Origin: Rhodoplanes sp049284695
Lineage (GTDB): Bacteria > Pseudomonadota > Alphaproteobacteria > Rhizobiales > Xanthobacteraceae
NCBI GenBank assembly: GCA_049284695.1
Contig: JBAPYK010000251.1
Span: 1 to 19,900 of the forward strand
Direction of reading: 5' to 3'
DNA: 19,900 nt
Part shown: piece after piece, positions 17,418 through 19,900 of the stretch
Numbering within the stretch: the stretch's first letter is position 1
How the letters are laid out: each line of letters opens with the position of its first letter
The notes under the pieces: generated by a model
Databases searched by the model: none
The model's input: the letters and a program-made list of their open reading frames with translations, nothing else
Told to the model about the DNA's origin: nothing
Position numbers and translations under genes: made by a program

Positions 17418-18584
17418 ATGAATATTCATGAATACCAAGCCAAGGCGGTACTTCGGGAATTCGGCGTGCCGACGTCACGTGGGATCGCCGCCTTCTCGGT
17501 TGAGGAGGCAGTGAAGGCCGCGCAGCAACTCGAAGGGCCGGTTTATGTGGTCAAAGCGCAGATCCATGCCGGCGGCCGCGGCAAGGCCGGCGGCGTCAAG
17601 GTGGTGCGCACGATCGACGATATCGAAAAGGAAGCCCAGCGCCTGCTCGGCTCGGTTCTCGTCACCCACCAGACGGGGCCGCGCGGCAAGCAAGTGCACC
17701 GCCTCTATATCGAGGAAGGCTCGGCCATCGACCGCGAGTTTTACCTCTCGGCCCTGGTCGACCGGGGCAGCTCGCGGATCGCCTTCGTCGTTTCGACCGA
17801 GGGCGGCATGGATATCGAGAAGGTCGCAAAAGACACGCCGGAGAAGATCGCCACCGTCATGGTCGATCCGGCGACCGGGATCATGCCGCATCACGGCCGG
17901 CGCGTCGCGAGCGCCCTGAAGCTGACCGGCGACCTCGCAAAGCAGGCCGAAAGCCTGGTGGCGAAACTCTATTCGGCGTTCGTCGCCAAGGACATGAGCC
18001 TGCTTGAGATCAATCCCCTGGTGGTGACGAAGAGCGGCCAGCTCATCTGCCTCGACGCCAAGATCGGGTTCGAGGGCAATGCGCTTTACCGGCATCCCGA
18101 CATCGCCGCGCTGCGCGATCTGACCGAAGAGGACGAGAAGGAGATCGAAGCCTCCAAGCACGACCTCAATTACATCGCGCTCGACGGCACTATCGGCTGC
18201 ATGGTCAACGGCGCGGGCCTCGCGATGGCCACCATGGATATCATCAAGCTCTATGGGGAGTCGCCGGCGAACTTCCTCGATGTCGGCGGCGGCGCCAGCA
18301 AGGACCGCGTGACGGAGGCCTTCAAGATCATCACCTCTGACCCCAACGTCAAAGGCATCCTGATCAACATCTTCGGCGGCATCATGCGCTGCGATGTGAT
18401 CGCCGGCGGCGTGGTCGAAGCGGTGAAGGAAGTCGGATTGAAGGTGCCGCTCGTCATCCGGCTCGAAGGCACCAATGTCGATCTCGGCAAGAAGATCATC
18501 GCCGAGTCCGGTCTCAACGTCGTCTCTGCGGACGATCTCGACGACGCCGCGCAGAAGGTCGTCAAGGCGGTGCGGCGCGGTTAG
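17418..18584 (+). CDS. sucC: Succinyl-CoA synthetase beta subunit
   Basis: A 388-residue beta subunit, the normal length. With SucD it converts succinyl-CoA to succinate while making ATP or GTP, the substrate-level phosphorylation step of the TCA cycle. The N-terminal ATP-grasp domain begins MNIHEYQAKAVLREFGVP and includes KAQIHAGGRGKAGGVKVV. The C-terminal CoA-ligase domain contains LDVGGGASKDRVTEAF and GILINIFGGIMRCD. Nucleotide preference cannot be read with confidence. A G-rich ribosome-binding site (17401-17411) precedes the ATG. A perfect inverted repeat TCCGGC-CGC-GCCGGA (17385-17399) sits just upstream, in the mdh-sucC spacer. Confidence 0.97.
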   Translation: MNIHEYQAKAVLREFGVPTSRGIAAFSVEEAVKAAQQLEGPVYVVKAQIHAGGRGKAGGVKVVRTIDDIEKEAQRLLGSVLVTHQTGPRGKQVHRLYIEEGSAIDREFYLSALVDRGSSRIAFVVSTEGGMDIEKVAKDTPEKIATVMVDPATGIMPHHGRRVASALKLTGDLAKQAESLVAKLYSAFVAKDMSLLEINPLVVTKSGQLICLDAKIGFEGNALYRHPDIAALRDLTEEDEKEIEASKHDLNYIALDGTIGCMVNGAGLAMATMDIIKLYGESPANFLDVGGGASKDRVTEAFKIITSDPNVKGILINIFGGIMRCDVIAGGVVEAVKEVGLKVPLVIRLEGTNVDLGKKIIAESGLNVVSADDLDDAAQKVVKAVRRG

Positions 18585-18656
18585 CGGCTGACGCGGCTCC
18601 GCGTTCGCGCTGACATCCCCGTTCCGCTCATCCCGTTGACCGTCAAAGGCAAACCC

Positions 18657-19541
18657 ATGTCCATTCTCATCGACAAGAACACAAAGGTGATCTGCCAGGG
18701 CTTCACCGGCAAGAACGGCACCTTTCATTCCGAGCACGCCATCGCCTACGGCACCAAAATGGTCGGCGGCACTTCGCCGGGCAAAGGCGGCAGCTTCCAT
18801 CTGAATCTCCCGGTGTTCGACACCGTCGCCGAAGCGCGCGAAAAGACCGGCGCCGACGCGACCGTGATCTATGTGCCGCCGCCCGGCGCGGCCGACGCCA
18901 TTTGCGAAGCGATCGACGCCGAAGTTCCCCTGATCGTCTGCATCACCGAAGGCATCCCGGTGCTCGACATGGTGAGGGTCAAGCGCGCCCTGACCGGCTC
19001 GAAGACGCGCCTCGTCGGGCCGAATTGTCCCGGCGTCATGACGGCGGGCGAATGCAAGATCGGCATCATGCCGGGGAATATCTTCAAACCGGGCAGCTGC
19101 GGCATTGTCTCCCGTTCCGGCACGCTCACCTATGAGGCGGTGTTCCAGACGACGCAGGTCGGGCTCGGGCAGACCACCGCCGTCGGGCTTGGCGGCGATC
19201 CGGTGAAGGGCACCGAATTCATCGACGTCCTCGAAATGTTTCTCGCCGACGACAAGACCGAGTCGATCATCATGATCGGCGAGATCGGCGGCTCGGCCGA
19301 GGAAGAGGCGGCGGAGTTCCTCCGCGACGAGGCCAAGCACGGCCGCAAGAAGCCGGTGGTCGGATTCATCGCCGGGCGCACTGCGCCGCCCGGCCGTCGG
19401 ATGGGCCATGCCGGCGCGATCATCTCGGGCGGCAAGGGCGATGCGGCATCGAAAATTGCGACCATGGAGGCCTGCGGCATCCGAGTTTCGGAATCGCCGG
19501 CGCGAATGGGCACCACTTTGATGGATTTGTTGAAGAAATAG
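18657..19541 (+). CDS. sucD: Succinyl-CoA synthetase alpha subunit
   Basis: A 294-residue alpha subunit that binds CoA and carries the phosphohistidine, H251 in RRMGHAGAIISGGKGDA. The N-terminal CoA-binding Rossmann domain begins MSILIDKNTKVICQGFTGKN, and GPNCPGV (121-127) is present. The ATG at 18657 matches the family N-terminus; an upstream TTG at 18636 is in frame but unlikely. It follows sucC by 72 bases and forms an operon with it. In this order of bacteria sucA (2-oxoglutarate dehydrogenase E1) usually comes next, beyond the right edge. Confidence 0.97.
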   Translation: MSILIDKNTKVICQGFTGKNGTFHSEHAIAYGTKMVGGTSPGKGGSFHLNLPVFDTVAEAREKTGADATVIYVPPPGAADAICEAIDAEVPLIVCITEGIPVLDMVRVKRALTGSKTRLVGPNCPGVMTAGECKIGIMPGNIFKPGSCGIVSRSGTLTYEAVFQTTQVGLGQTTAVGLGGDPVKGTEFIDVLEMFLADDKTESIIMIGEIGGSAEEEAAEFLRDEAKHGRKKPVVGFIAGRTAPPGRRMGHAGAIISGGKGDAASKIATMEACGIRVSESPARMGTTLMDLLKK

Positions 19542-19606
19542 GCGGAATGCGCCCGCCGGCGCGTTTCGGGGCTGGCAGCTGGGGCCGTGAAACCGTTGCT
19601 GCCGCG

Positions 19607-19624
19607 CGCCCCCCGGGGGCGTTT
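19607..19624 (+). terminator. Possible weak terminator after sucD
   Basis: CGCCCC (19607-19612) pairs with GGGGCG (19616-19621) around a 3-base loop, followed by TTT. The short T-run makes it a weak candidate; it could let part of the sucCD transcripts continue to a downstream gene. Confidence 0.35.
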
Positions 19625-19678
19625 GCGAGACGCAGCTTAGCGCCCTGAGGCCGGACGAAAAACCCAGGTCGGAGGGGA

Positions 19679-19740
19679 GCCGATGCTGAAGCGCTGCTTC
19701 GGGCAAGCGTTCGGCCGGCATTGGCCAGCCGGGAATCGGC
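19679..19740 (+). other. Possible three-way RNA junction downstream of sucD
   Basis: GCCGAT (19679-19684) pairs with ATCGGC (19735-19740) and encloses two hairpins, GAAGC/GCTTC (19688-19692 with 19696-19700) and CCGGC/GCCGG (19715-19719 with 19728-19732). The layout resembles a compact structured RNA in the sucD 3' region or the leader of the next gene. In GC-rich DNA such short stems also arise by chance. Confidence 0.3.
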
Positions 19741-19774
19741 GTTACAACTTTAAGTTCAATCATGTAAGAGCCGC

Positions 19775-19815
19775 AAAGAAAAAGGCGTGGCTGACGAAAA
19801 CGTCAGACACGCCTT
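19775..19815 (-). terminator. Strong rho-independent terminator on the minus strand
   Basis: On the minus strand AAGGCGTG (19815-19808) pairs with CACGCCTT (19789-19782). One mismatch follows, then 6 more base pairs closed by a TTTT loop (19800-19797). The stem runs straight into TTTTTCTTT (19783-19775). On the plus strand no T-run follows, so it serves minus-strand transcription. Confidence 0.88.
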
Positions 19816-19862
19816 AGATGGCCGGCCGAGCACGGGGGGAGGGGGAATGGCGGCCGGTCAGT
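19775..19862 (-). ncRNA. Candidate general-stress small RNA with C-rich loop (GsrN-like)
   Basis: A predicted RNA of about 88 nt. It begins a few bases after an EcfG-type promoter and consists of two elements joined by a short linker. The first is a hairpin with perfect 7-bp arms, CCGGCCG (19857-19851 on the minus strand) and CGGCCGG (19828-19822), whose 22-nt loop contains CATTCCCCCTCCCCCCGTG. The second is a strong intrinsic terminator. An exposed C-rich loop is what sRNAs use to pair with G-rich ribosome-binding sites. In Caulobacter the SigT-dependent sRNA GsrN has a C-rich loop and protects cells under stress, so this may be an equivalent; homology is not shown. No open frame of note lies within it. 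Only the exact start site is a guess. Confidence 0.65.
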
Positions 19863-19867
19863 GGCGT

Positions 19868-19892
19868 AACGGGCTTTTCAGTGATTGGTTCC
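19868..19892 (-). promoter_or_regulatory. EcfG/SigT (general stress) promoter of the candidate sRNA
   Basis: On the minus strand GGAAC (19892-19888) and CGTT (19871-19868) are separated by exactly 16 bases. This is the consensus for the alphaproteobacterial general stress sigma factor EcfG (SigT), GGAAC-N16/17-CGTT. Transcription would start around 19862-19860, just before the C-rich hairpin. It was the only perfect match I found in the non-coding DNA of the window. Confidence 0.75.
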
Positions 19893-19900
19893 CGCTGGCC

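Larger units (their letters stand above)
19542..19900. other. Region downstream of sucD, no protein gene
   Basis: This 359-base end region holds no credible protein gene on either strand. It contains a weak terminator, a possible three-way junction, a short AT-rich stretch (19741-19780) and, on the opposite strand, the stress-promoter sRNA unit. The start of the next plus-strand gene is presumably outside the window. Confidence 0.7.

Noticed and set aside
17475..19763. A 762-codon open frame on the minus strand opposite sucC and sucD
   Set aside because: Same shadow effect as opposite acnA. Real sucCD with intact catalytic motifs lie on the plus strand.

Overview
The window looks like ordinary chromosome of a GC-rich alphaproteobacterium. 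Protein style and gene neighbourhoods (ccmABC divergent from acnA; zapE-mdh-sucC-sucD; DUF2794; ybbA/ybbP divergent from tesA) point to the Hyphomicrobiales (Rhizobiales), near the Nitrobacteraceae/Xanthobacteraceae. No rRNA, tRNA, insertion sequence, phage gene or CRISPR array is visible.

Layout. (1) 1-1641, minus strand: the cytochrome c maturation operon ccmA-ccmB-ccmC (ccmC cut by the left edge), with a cluster of GC-rich nested palindromes between ccmA and ccmB. (2) 2005-5731, plus strand: acnA (aconitase) with a clear terminator, then an exported DUF1223 protein with a CxxC motif. (3) 5732-7214: a small structured region with a minus-strand terminator and a candidate sRNA, a DUF2794 gene (+) and an unrecognised 109-residue gene (-). 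(4) 7215-8990, minus strand: two tandem Bax1-I/YbhL membrane proteins, the upstream one preceded by a structured leader. (5) 9185-13237: the ABC pair ybbP-ybbA (-), start codons overlapping, divergent from the SGNH esterase tesA (+), followed by thpR (+). (6) 13991-14584: a GNAT acetyltransferase (-). (7) 15054-19541, plus strand: zapE, mdh, sucC and sucD. acnA, mdh and sucCD are all TCA-cycle genes.

The most interesting signal is at the right edge. Downstream of sucD, on the minus strand, there is a perfect match to the alphaproteobacterial general-stress sigma factor (EcfG/SigT) promoter, GGAAC-N16-CGTT. It is followed about 10 bases later by a hairpin with a very C-rich 22-nt loop, and then by a strong rho-independent terminator. 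This reads as a complete stress-controlled small RNA gene of about 88 nt, similar in concept to Caulobacter GsrN. A second minus-strand element (about 5840-6009) has a similar plan, a C-rich apical loop on a long stem followed by a GGCC terminator ending in TTTTTCTTTT, but no EcfG promoter was found for it.

All product names come from motif and family recognition by eye. No database search or folding program was run.
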